DNA of 64,000 nucleotides from Conchocele bisecta (taxonomy: Eukaryota; Mollusca; Bivalvia; Lucinida; Thyasiridae). The stretch lies in the NCBI GenBank assembly GCA_029237695.1, contig CM055280.1, positions 36,974,508 through 37,038,507 on the forward strand, in the 5' to 3' direction. The notes beneath the pieces were generated by a model. The model saw nothing but the letters and a program-made list of their open reading frames with translations, was not told the DNA's origin and did not search any database. Position numbers and translations under genes: made by a program. This document shows, piece after piece, positions 31,169 to 41,689 of this stretch; the stretch's first letter is position 1, and every line of letters begins with the position of its first letter.

Positions 31169-33151
31169 TTCTACGAAAGTAGATGAGAGGTGGATAAAGA
31201 CAAGCACCACCACGCTAGTCTCGTAGACTGACTCTAGACTCCAACCTGCTATACTTGGTTAGAACGCCGGAGAATACTCATGGTATAGCTGCTGCTCCAC
31301 CAAAACGAAGCACCCTGGCGAATGTAGTCGCCCGGCACTTCACACGCAATAGCTCAACTGAGAAAAACTCAAAGTCTATACATAGTCTCATGACGACACA
31401 TGACTCGTACATATCGAGAACACAGTAAAATAAAAACGCCCTAAGCACTAAGGTCATCCTAACAAGCAAGTGCTGAGGAGTTAAACTGGCCCTAAAGCCA
31501 GATCAAAACCTATACCAGGGTTTGACACTAACTTTTGGCCCAGGGATTCCGCAGCATGGACATCCCTATTGTTACATTATGTTGAATGGGATTTTCTTGA
31601 AAATGCAATGATTCCTCCTACAAAACAGGGATCCTCGGGATCCCGGGACACTGCGAGTGTCGACCCCTGTATACCTATAAACCCATGTATAGTAGACAAA
31701 GAGAATAGAATCATTAACCCAAAGTGAAACACTATCCTTTTGCAACAACACTGCTACAAACTAGATAGGTAGCCTCACCCTAATTGAAACATGTACAAAA
31801 CAATGCCTCCTGGGCCAGCGTGATGAACCGTAAGAACCATAGATCACCACAGATCCCCGTTCATCAACAAAAGCAAGTGAAGTTCATCGAGCGGTGAGTC
31901 ACACTTACCAACCCCCAGGATTCCACTGGGACTGTAAAGAACAAAAAACCGAAATAATCGGGTAATCAGAAAAAATCGCAGACTATCGCGAACAGGTAGA
32001 TCCAAACAGCCTCCTAAACTTGATGCTACCGGCTGATAAACCCACAACTGCACCCGCTGCTACTAACGGACCCAGTTCTTAAACATCTCCCTGAGATGCC
32101 AACCCATGTCGGTCACATGAGGAACATGGAGAGAAAAGGGGGTTACTTTCCGGAACACCACATATGTATTCCGGAACACAAATCAGTACTCACTTATATG
32201 CATAAAATAAGTTAAATATAGCCTTGGCCCAAGTTTCGGCTACCATGAGCACCCGAATAACTACAATAACACTGATTGCAAGACGCAAAAACATCACCGC
32301 GCTGTGACAGGACCAAATTGGGCCATGTCTCGCTGTAATCATAGATGAACAGATGTGTTGTCCTAACTTCTTCCGATAAAACAATCCCCAAATACGTTGG
32401 CTGCACGCTTAGATCAGACATTATACGAATTACGTGATGAATAAATCAATATCTCTGAGCGCTGGAATATCAAATGGTAATCGCCTAGACGAATATGATT
32501 ACGGGTAAATAAAACATAGGATTATTGGCAGAATTGTATTTAAACGAAATAATTATATCCAGATATACCTGCGCCGATCAAAAATCGTACTTTTAATTGT
32601 AATCCGTACTACCGTCTATCTAATCGTATTTCCCGGAATAAATACGGAAAAATCGTAACAGTTGGCAGTTACGCATCTCCTGCCAGTGCAGAGAGCGATC
32701 ATAGAAAGAAGTTGAGACTACATGCACCTCGTGCATTTAGGGCCTAAACAACTCAGCTGCAGAACCACTTACTGTAGAATAAACTCAAGTAATGGCCCTA
32801 TCTATCCAACGGAAGACAAAGGATTGCGATACCTCCCGTTGGCTTAAAATTGGTAATAAGAAACTTTACGGTCGGACCGGATGTCCTAATTCTTCCGAAC
32901 CTAATGCTTCATCGCACGGACTGGACAGAAAGTGTGAACCACTGTCACTGACAGGCGTGACGGAGGGAGGCCCGAACCACAACTGATACCAGATCATGTG
33001 AGAAGGGATAAGGTATCTGAGGGAGAAATCTCGGTTCATAGGAGAAACTGCTGATGTGTAAACAGTAGTGTGCTTCTATTTAACACAATTAACATTTTGA
33101 AATACCCAATTGCTTCAGAAATGATGGAGTGACAACAGCATGTTGTATATA

Positions 33152-33347
33152 CAGTCGATACGCGTTATGTCGACATTGCTTACATCGATATACCTGCTTA
33201 TGTCGATGTACGCTAGTGGTCCCGGCCGAACTGCTATATAAACTCATACATAACATACCTGATATATCGATATCGGAAATGTCGATATTTCGTTTATATC
33301 GATGTGGAAAACAAGTCCCGATGGTATAATTAATACACATTATACTG
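33152..33347. mobile_element. pogo-like MITE nested in the DIRS element
   Basis: TA-CAGTCGATACGCGTTATG on the left and TATACTG-TA on the right enclose repeated TCGATAT and TATGTCGA motifs in both directions. The TA target and CAGT tips suggest a pogo-type element. Confidence 0.45.
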
Positions 33348-33679
33348 TAATGTCGATATGCAATTTGAACAGCGGGCATCGTAAAGTCTGGTCAAACTTA
33401 ATTAGCACAGGTAAGTTTTTCACACATACAAAGTGATCAAAACATGCCGCCGGTAACCGTGTTACAATCGCGGAATACCGTCAAAGCCGACCACGTAAGC
33501 CGTGGTCAACCAATTAACGACAGTGTGACGTGAAATCACAAAAATACTCTTGTTAATAGCCAATTATTTGCCGGACATGAATCGAGCCGTAAATGCCATA
33601 ATCATTAACGGACGCTTGTTTATAATAATTACAATTGAGTGAATTACATGCGATCTTATAAACACGAACAGTTGGTATC

Positions 33680-34650
33680 TCAAATCACTTCCTTAGCAAT
33701 GTCCAACATGCAGTACATGGGTCCGAAGTTATACTGGAACGAGTAAATCTGAAAGTAAATTGGAAAAACCGAATCGGTACGTGGGCGCAAACAGTGGAAA
33801 AAATAAAACCGACGTTTGAGCCTTGCCGCAACAAAACCACAAATGGATACCCCCATCCGGACAAGATAGCACTGGACAACCAACGGATGCAGAAGCCATT
33901 CCGTCAGAACCGGAGATGACCGCAGAAACCATAACCACCTGTCCTGCAGAACAGAATCCGCCGCTGTCAACCCCCGGAACACTGCCAAAAGCTAAAACAT
34001 GTTGATGTGTCCCTGAGTTTCCTGCACTGACCACCAACCCGAAACACACCGATGTAGGGGCTCCAATGAGCCCCCCAGCCTTCTCACGACGCGTCTGTGG
34101 ACAGAAAGCGAGTAGGAGGAGGTAACACTATGGGAAATCCCTGTAGGAACCAGACCTCCACTGCCCACCATCTGATACAACGTAGGAAGATGGTGATCCT
34201 AGGCAGAGACCGATCCAAAGGATCGGGGTGCGGCCTCCATAGCCCTAGTAAGTAATACTGGAGGTCGCAGACATAACCTTCCCCTATTCTGCACCCCGAA
34301 AGTCCAGGAGTGCAGAAATCCAAAGGTACTATGATGACTGATAGATCGGTCAATAAGCTCATTCCCACCTAAGAAAAATCCTGTGTGGGAACCAACTACG
34401 ACTACTCTAGATAGGAAAAGAACCTAGAAGAGTAACAAACCCCATACCACCGCCAGATACCGTATCACACGGAACTAAAAGACACAAAACTCGGAAACAA
34501 CTTAAACTTCCGAGAGCATCTGCGGAAGGGCACGTGGAAGTACGAGACCCGCAGATCTATGGAAACAACCCAGTCTACCGGGCAAATGGCGCTCCGACAC
34601 GTCCCGAACTTCCTCTATAGCACTATACTTCAAGAGAGAGACTCTACTTA
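33680..34650 (-). pseudogene. DIRS reverse transcriptase / RNase H remnant
   Basis: Minus-strand translation gives DWVVSIDLRVSYFHVPF around 34572-34525, matching the RT motif A region of DIRS elements (usual form DLRDAYFHVP; here the key Asp appears as Val). Further on come GRLCLRPPVLL (near 34290) and RWWAVE, then RFLSTDAS (34110-34084), a stop, and EGWGAH (about 34060), the RNase H start with its catalytic Asp. A change of frame leads to SGWWSVQETQGHINMF (34040-33995), which holds the RNase H Glu position, then FVAARLKRR (about 33820). Several frameshifts and stops make it inactive. Family assignment is from memory of DIRS motif order. Confidence 0.8.
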
Positions 34651-35644
34651 ACCCTTGAAAATACCCCCGTCAGGGGAAACGACCCCACAGGAGGTAGACA
34701 AGAAGGAGCAGCAGGAGGGACCATCGGTACCGTAGCTGCCCTTTGGCCGTTCGATCGCACAATTATCAGAGGTCAAAAGAGGCGAACGAAGCAAAACTAA
34801 GGCCGTTCAAGAAAAAAAACGAGCCGGCTATCACTGCGTCTCACCTGGACAAGAGCATGTCCATAGAAAACTCCAAAGACATGTTGACAAAAGGCTTAGC
34901 GGCACAAATCGCCGACTGAAGCACTGCGTCCAGAGACGATGAATCATACTGATTCAAACATAAATCGAAAGTTGGCATAGCCACAATCGACTTAACAGCC
35001 TACACCCATGCCTTCGCAAACGCGAACCAGGACCAGGAGCCGAAGATATCCCAAACGCTGCGGCGTCCTTGTCCAGAAACGGAGATCTCAAAAACCATAC
35101 CGCATAGAGGGGCATGTAGAACTTAGACCCCAGTGTGGCGATCAAAGTTTTGGGCACTAGGAACCCCGCAGTGGCCAAATCCTACCTAAAGCTCCCCAAT
35201 GTACGTAACAGAAGCCCTACTGTAGGAGAGAAATGAAACCACGACAACTCCGGCAATTCCACCACCACCGAATCAGCCTCACAACAGCCATCCGAGGAAG
35301 TACCCATATGGAGGCTCCACTGGCAAAAACCACCAGCTGTGAAAGAGCCGACAAACCCACTAAGTACTAGGACTTAGACAGGAACTCCAGAATCTTAGCC
35401 AACTGAACCATCATAACTCTATCGCGTGTCGAGTCCTAAATATAGACTGGGAATTCGAACTCATATACACTCGAATAAGGAGCAGGCCAGACAAGGACGG
35501 AGCCAAAGCACCACGGCGTCCAATACCCACCTCGACCGTCTCCTCCGAGAACGGAAGAGCTAGATCTCGAGGAGCCGGATACAAAAACAAAATATGTACA
35601 CAGGATACGAACCCACGAACACCCCGGTCAGAAATAGTTTGCTA

Positions 35645-35700
35645 CCCTCCCGGTGCCCGGTACACGGTGCCTGCCCGGTGCCCGGTGCCCGGTGCCCGTA
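35645..35700. repeat. Minor GCCCGGT repeat patch
   Basis: About five copies of GCCCGGT, the same heptanucleotide as the main array at 36128-36515. Confidence 0.7.
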
Positions 35701-36127
35701 ACACAATACCGGCACCTCTCCTGCGAGAGTTAGGGTACGTTGTGACCGGGTGAATGTCTTAAGCACCTGCCGCAGCAACCCTAGACTGGCAGTCATCTAC
35801 CACATACGTGGAATCTGATTCAACAGAACTGTACTGTATCGTTCCAAATAGTATATGTACTGCCGAAGCTAGTACTACATGTAGAAGCCCTATACAACCG
35901 TCTCCTACGACGAACAGGAGAACGAGATCTAGATGAACCTGTTCCAAAACCTGAGAATGACCTCGAGGAAAAGGAAGAACAAGATCTAAACTCCGAACCC
36001 GAAATCGAAGAGCTAACCCAATCCTGACCTACGACGAGATCGACTCCTCGACTTACGTGAACACGTAGAACGAAGACCAACCGAAGACAAGAACGTCTTC
36101 CTACCCCAAGGCAGCAGGCTGTCCAGG

Positions 36128-36515
36128 GAGAGTCTGGTGCCCGGTGCCAGGTGTTTTGACCGGTGCCCGGTAGCTGCCCGGTGGCCCGGTGCCCGGTGGC
36201 TGCCCGGTGGCTGCCCGGTGACCAGTGCCCGGTTCGGTGACGGTGCCCGGTTCGGTGCCCGGTTCGGTGCCCGGTGCCCGGTGCCCGGCGACCGGTGCCC
36301 GGTGACATAACCGGTGCCCGGTGCCCGGTGCCCGGTGCCCGGTGCCCGGCGCCCGGCGCCCGGTGCCCGGTGACCGGTGCCCGGTGCCCGGTGCCCGGTG
36401 CCCGGTGACATAACCGGTGCCCAGTGCCCGGTGACATAATGCCCGGTGCCCGGTGCCCGGTGCCCGGTGACATAACCGGTGCCCGGTGCCCGGTGCCCGG
36501 TGCCCGGTACCGGGC
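36128..36515. repeat. GCCCGGT heptanucleotide minisatellite within the gag-like region
   Basis: Long runs of GCCCGGT are interrupted by GACATAACCGGT, TTCGGT and GGCTG variants. Seven bases is not a multiple of three, so 21 bp restores the register and all three minus-strand frames encode the same heptapeptide (HRAPGTG). Confidence 0.9.
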
Positions 36516-37315
36516 GCCTCTACTGAGAGAGGCTGGGTCAGTTTCGAACCGGGTGATATGGTATCAAGAACCGGCCGAAGACCCTGTGATAGGTATAGCT
36601 CTATGGGAACCGGGTGATATCTGATCAGGCACCGGACCCAGCAGCCCGGTATCCCCTGTATGGATGACCGGCCTATCACTTGAGGAAAGTTTCGAAGTCA
36701 GAGAACCTGACCGAACTTTCTCAACATAACCAGATCCCCCCGATGGAGGGATCCCCTCTGACACAACCTCCGAAACCTCGGACGGTTCCACTGCTCCCAA
36801 GAGCTGAGACGCGGACACAGACTTCTTCGGACGTGAGGTATGGGACCTACGAGACCCAGCCTTGCCCCACGTCGAATCCGTCCAACGGACAGACAAATCA
36901 CATGGCCTCTCTTTGCAACACCCGCAACACGAATAGCACCTGTCCGTATGGGTATCCCAAAGAGAAGTCATGTGTCCACACGCAGCGCGTGATTGCGGCA
37001 TGCTAACAAGTATTGTATAAACAAAACCTGATAGAAGAAACGCAAAAACGCTACAAAAAATGTGTCACGGGAGCGAATCCACTTTGGGACGAACCCGTTA
37101 GGGTACGAATCGCGTACACGCGAAAATACGTGACACAAAGTAAAACACCGTGAAAAACCCCAAAAAATGCAATGGAGAATAATCACGTAACACACAAGAG
37201 TGATAATAATATGTATTGAACGAAATATAATGACAAATACGGCACAATACACGGCAGAAATTCAAAATAAGCACGAAATAAAGAGAGACAAATATACCTG
37301 CACTCTTGATAGCGT

Positions 37316-37469
37316 CCTAAAATAATAGGAAGAGTTTAAATAGCGGACTAGCCAATTGGCTGTGGGTAGAGCGGAATGGTCTATGGTGGGTTATTTGAGT
37401 GATTAGAGTAGGCAGATTTTTATTATTAGGACGATTTCATAGCAACCTATCTGTTTGCAACCATTCAGG
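37316..37469. repeat. DIRS inverted terminal repeat (5' side)
   Basis: Inverted partner of 30594-30748. It is followed by the right-tip extension TTAGTTTGAAGACATAAAAA. Bases 37490-37760 hold nothing recognisable. Confidence 0.9.
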
Positions 37470-37759
37470 TTAGTTTGAAGACATAAAAACCAAATATCTT
37501 TTGTGCATCTACACACCATAAGGAAGGCACACACCAATACAAGTTAGAATTCTCTACCTATTAAGGTAAAAAAAGTTTTCTTACAAGGCAAAATTGGCGA
37601 ATTCCAAAAATGTTTTACTTCTTACAAGAAACCTGATGTACCTACGTACGTACGGACATATGGATAGATGGACACCCATGACGAAAACAACATACCCATT
37701 TTATTTTTGTTTAAGGTTGGTATAATAAGCCAGCTTACATTCTAATCAATGTTTGTGGA

Positions 37760-39168
37760 AATAATAACAGGGCTTAAACATTCACTCGCCCCGCTCGCCA
37801 TGGCGAGTCAATTTTCATGTTGGCGAGAGGATTTTCTTGTCACTGGTCCGATTTGGCGAGTGACACATCGGGCAAGGCCATTCTGTATTTTCAGAAAACT
37901 AAGAAAATTTGATTTCCAGCTACATGTATTTCAAATTATTTTCTTTATTTCACTGGTTTTAAGCGGTTTATGAATTATTTCTGTAACTTTCATTACACCC
38001 TATCGATTTCTGTTGTGAACAATCATGTGTCACCATTCGCGTTGACAGCATGACTTTGCATAAAAAAACATATTGCAGGTTTAACATTAGCCCAGCACAG
38101 ATTACTGTCTTATAAGACTTATTATAATGGAACATTTATTTTTGAAAATAACTTTATAATAAACGGATAAAGAAGGAATAATACTATATAATCTTAAAAG
38201 TATGTACATTATAATAGTACTCGTTTAAAAGCTATAGAAATATAATTGTTAACAAATTTAAATGATTTTGTGTTTATAATAATACTCCTTTTAGGCACAA
38301 TCTCGTTATTACATTCATACACATGACTCCATCTTCTTGTCCAACATGAAAACGCCAGTAGCAAAATAATTTGAACAAATTGGTTTCCCAGTGAAGGAAA
38401 GTTTGTACTTTCATTGTTAAATATACAAGAGAGCCCTCACCCACCCCACACATTTTGCTGTTGAACATACATATAACACCATTGGCAATCCATCAGTCAT
38501 TATTATGTTCTCATGCTTCATATTTTGAACAAGTATAATACCAATCTAAGGGACTGGTCATTATTTATCATCCAGGGGGTTGGGGTGGGAATGGGGCTGG
38601 ATAAATTTTGTTAACTCACCTTAGAAAAGTATAAGCCCACACCTCTTCCCACAGTTTTTCAATTAATAATGTTCAAACGAGACAGTTCAAATGAGCGGTA
38701 ACACCACCACCCCGCCCCCCCCTTCCCATTGAACAATTAATAATGTTCAAGCCCAAAACGAGACGGTTCAAATGAGTTATATCATATTTTTTTAATAAAC
38801 ATATATTTCATCTACTGATTGCCTGGGTTAATCATGCCCCTATGTGATAGCCAGGGGGACATATTGCCTTGCTCTTGAGGTTCCGTATGTCCGTCCGTCT
38901 GTGTACATTTACATCAACAAGTTTGTAAGAGTTTCTCCAGTTAGAGTCCAGTATTCCAGAGGGGCACATCCATGTTTTACAAACATAATGTCTAGTATTA
39001 ATGTTGGTACAAAAGCTAATTTATTAAAGGTATTAATACATGTACATGTACTTACATTTTCCTAAAATGTTGGGCAAGTAGCTTTTGTGTCTGGGCGAGT
39101 AGATTGTAATTGTACTTGCCTGGCCGGGCAAGTGTAAAAAGTGATTATTTTTAAGCCCTGAATAATTA
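37760..39168. mobile_element. Non-autonomous hAT element 3 (37768-39160)
   Basis: CAGGGCTTAAA on the left and TTTAAGCCCTG on the right. Flanks AATAATAA (37760-37767) and AATAATTA (39161-39168) match at seven of eight positions. Subterminal motifs GGCGAGT (several within 37790-37862) and GGGCAAGT/GGGCGAGT (39070-39132) recur at both ends. The interior has two half-copies of hairpin P1 (38680, 38755) and no transposase frame. Confidence 0.82.
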
Positions 39169-39552
39169 TATTTTACAGTATTTCTTTATCAATGCAAATG
39201 TTGAAAATGATCTAAAATACCATACTTTCATGAAATTTAATTTTTTTTAAATCTTTATCTGGGAAAACTACAAGAACTATATGCATACATTTAATTAACT
39301 ACATATGGTCAAAAAATCTGTAACTACAAATTCAACAAAATTTTGTATCTTACATTTTTCCATAGACAAAGAATGACACCGTGATGATGATGCGACTATA
39401 CAAAACTCTAAACAATAACTTTTGCCTATTTGCCATTTGCCCACCACCGCGAGTCACCATCAGTAAAATAAATATTAGTAAATGATTATATCTGTATAGT
39501 GGCCATTTGTAATTTTTAGAACTGGTGGAATAGCGACACAATTATTATACAC

Positions 39553-39792
39553 TTAACCCTTGCAACACCACAGACCTCTATAGAGACAATGTTTGCAAAC
39601 AGTGCAGATCCAGATGAGCCGGCTCGTAACGAGCCGTCTCATCAGGATCTCCACTGTTTGTTAATAATTTTAAACGTCGTACAGATTACCCTTTTAGAAG
39701 AATGGGATAATTTGAATGAACAAAATTAATGAAATAGCGTGAAACATTGGCATGGAACATCCTATTCAGTTACTTGCTGTTGAAAGGGTTAA
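39553..39792. mobile_element. piggyBac-type MITE, family P3, copy 2
   Basis: TTAACCCTTGCAACACC on the left and GTTGAAAGGGTTAA on the right. The internal hairpin at 39605-39651 pairs AGATCC-GATGAG-GGCTCGT with ACGAGCC-CTCATC-GGATCT. Confidence 0.8.
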
Positions 39793-39816
39793 TTCCTATA
39801 AAGAACAGTTTGTGCC

Positions 39817-41000
39817 TACTGAGTCACAGGTGGAAGACTCGGACCTATGACACCAACAAAATGCCTATTAAAAAAAATCCCATTATCTCACCCACTTGGT
39901 CTCGTACAGTACATAACGTTAATTCAAGGTGAGCATAAATAGCGCTATTATAGAAAGAGCCCTCTTTTTTCCGGCTCGCACAAACACAATAAACATCGAT
40001 TAAATGTATGAAATATGTCTCTGGCAATCGATGAAGGTATTAGGTGTGTGAATATACTCACTTCAAATCACTGTTTCAAGTATTTATTGAGTTATTCGCG
40101 TTTTGATTACCCCATCCAAAGCGAAAGTTGCGTGTACGAAAGAATCTCACACAGAATCGGAGGCCGTCCGGCTGGATTATCGGTCATATTTGGCCGATAG
40201 CTGATCGCCAGCTCAAACTAAAGTCGTGCACCATGATCATATACATTAGAGACTCCAACCATACAAAGTTCGTCCAATTGTGATCGTTCGCCGATCTAAA
40301 AAACACTTTTTTCTATAATTTCGTTCATTATCTGGAACTGGGTCAATGCACTATCTTCCATAATACAACCACCGAAGCGTCTATGTAAGAACATCTCTGA
40401 TTGGTTAAACCTAAAAATAGACGCGAGGACTTTCCCTTTTCAGGGTTTCCGGAAGACATAATCTGATAGTACGCGAATCATGAAAGAAAGTCAATAAAAT
40501 TAGAAAAAAGTGTTTTTTAGATCGGCGAACGATCACAATTGGACGAACTTTGTATGGTTGGAGTCTCTAATGTATATGATCATGGTGCACGACTTTAGTT
40601 TGAGCTGGCGATCAGCTATCGGCCAAATATGACCGATAATCCAGCCGGACGGCCTCCGATTCTGTGGGAGATTCTTTCGTACACGCAACTTTCGCTTTGG
40701 ATGGGGTAATCAAAACGCGAATAACTCAATAAAATACTTGAAACAGTGATTTGAAGTGAGTATATTCACACACCTAATACCTTCATCGATTGCCAGAGAC
40801 ATATTTCATACATTTAATCGATGTTTATTGTGTTTGTGCGAGCCGGAAAAAAGAGGGTTCTTTCTATAATAGCGCTATTTATGCTCACCTTGAATTAACG
40901 TTATGTACTGTACGAGACCAAGTGGGTGGGGTAATGGGATTTTTTTTAATAGGCATTTTTTTGGTGTCATAGGTCCGAGTCTTCCACCTGTGTACTGAGT
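39817..41000. mobile_element. Long foldback element (39825-40992), 8-bp target duplication
   Basis: Arms of 491 bp (39825-40315) and 492 bp (40501-40992) are near-perfect inverted copies around a 185-bp spacer. The ends are CACAGGTGGAAGACTCGG. TACTGAGT occurs directly at 39817-39824 and 40993-41000, a perfect 8-bp target duplication. The mirrored 60-codon frames at 39845-40027 and 40790-40972 are the same arm read twice, differing at three or four residues. Class unclear: 8 bp suits hAT-type transposition but the tips are not CAGGG-like. Confidence 0.88.
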
Positions 41001-41474
41001 GGGCATGTCATGTACCTTTCAGGCGGTGTCACTATTTGGGAAAGGGGAATATAATGTAATGGGGAGTTTGATATTCAGGAAAGTTAATATATTAAAATAG
41101 AAAACAATTTTACTGATTCTTTTGTTCATATATTAAAAGGGTAAAAAATGTATAAAGTAAAAATAACCAGCTAAGAAAATAAGACGGTGCCACTGCTTGT
41201 ACAGAAACTCAATATACCCACCTGCAGGGCTGTAAGGTCAAGATCAAGGTGCCAAGGTCGGGGAGTCTCGCTGTGCTGGTCGTGTGGGTCGAAAGTCATC
41301 GCGTTCAAAGCACAACCTGGAGGGGAAAAAAAACAGCTGGTGAGCTTGAGCAGGGGCTCACAGATACTCACTCCCACTCACAGCCTTCGAGCATTATGTT
41401 GACCCATTTCATGGCGAGGATATGACATTTTGTTTGTGGAAAATCCTAAATATTTGCTTTATGTGCGATCCGAC

Positions 41475-41528
41475 GTATGTCGTGACCACCATTTGAAACA
41501 TCTCGATAATAGTGGTCACAACATATAC
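41475..41528. repeat. Hairpin family P1, shortened copy
   Basis: TATGTCGTGACCACCATTTG then AAACATCTCG, with the right arm cut to ATAGTGGTCACAACATATAC. AAATCCTAAATATTTGC lies upstream, as at 47240. Confidence 0.65.
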
Positions 41529-41689
41529 TTACATTGAGAAATAATAAAAATAAAATTAAATAAGTAAAAACAAATCAAACCCATAAAGTAAAGGTGTATT
41601 CCAAATGCAATCAATGGGTTGAAGTTATATTGATTTTGGATTAGTTTTGGTTAGCTAATCAACAAACCAAAACTACATGTATAATACAA

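Larger units (their letters stand above)
34800..37001 (-). pseudogene. DIRS gag-like region, broken
   Basis: An open frame starts at 37001 and runs to 36564. It begins with a Cys/His cluster: C8, H10, D16-x-H18, C22-x2-C25, C28, C34 and W40. This resembles the small Cys/His motif at the start of DIRS/Ngaro gag-like proteins (from memory). The frame then enters the HRAPGTG repeat in other registers and continues in pieces to a stretch SLDAVLQSAICAAKPFVN near 34925-34870, which is broken by a TGA soon after. The function of such ORFs is presumed to be nucleic-acid packaging. Confidence 0.55.
30547..37489 (-). mobile_element. DIRS-type tyrosine-recombinase retrotransposon, decayed, 6.9 kb
   Basis: The limits come from a shared AAAAA at both tips (30547-30551, 37485-37489) plus the terminal and internal repeats. 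Inverted terminal repeats of about 155 bp lie at 30594-30748 and 37316-37469, with one substitution and a small indel. An internal complementary region sits just inside the lower-coordinate end. On the minus strand come a Cys/His-rich gag-like start (37001), a frame-independent heptapeptide repeat, then reverse transcriptase and RNase H remnants (34650-33680). Inverted terminal repeats with an internal complementary region are diagnostic of DIRS-like elements. I could not find the tyrosine recombinase or methyltransferase domains; 31000-33100 has no convincing coding remnant. No target duplication is expected for this mechanism and none is seen. Confidence 0.85.
39440..41040. mobile_element. 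Dispersed repeat K, copy split by two insertions
   Basis: CACCATCAGTAAAATAAATA and ATGATTATATCTGTATAGTG lead to ATTATTATACAC. The P3 element follows, then TTCCTATAAAGAACAGTTTG TGCC, then the long foldback, then GGGCATGTCATGTACCTTT. Uninterrupted forms of these joins are seen at 63768-63997. Bases 41041-41470 show nothing recognisable. Confidence 0.7.

Noticed and set aside
35820..36679. Three overlapping long minus frames as separate proteins
   Set aside because: All are registers of the GCCCGGT repeat within the DIRS gag-like region; only one can belong to the original frame.
39845..40972. Duplicate 60-codon frames as a paralogous gene pair
   Set aside because: They are the two arms of the long foldback read on opposite strands.
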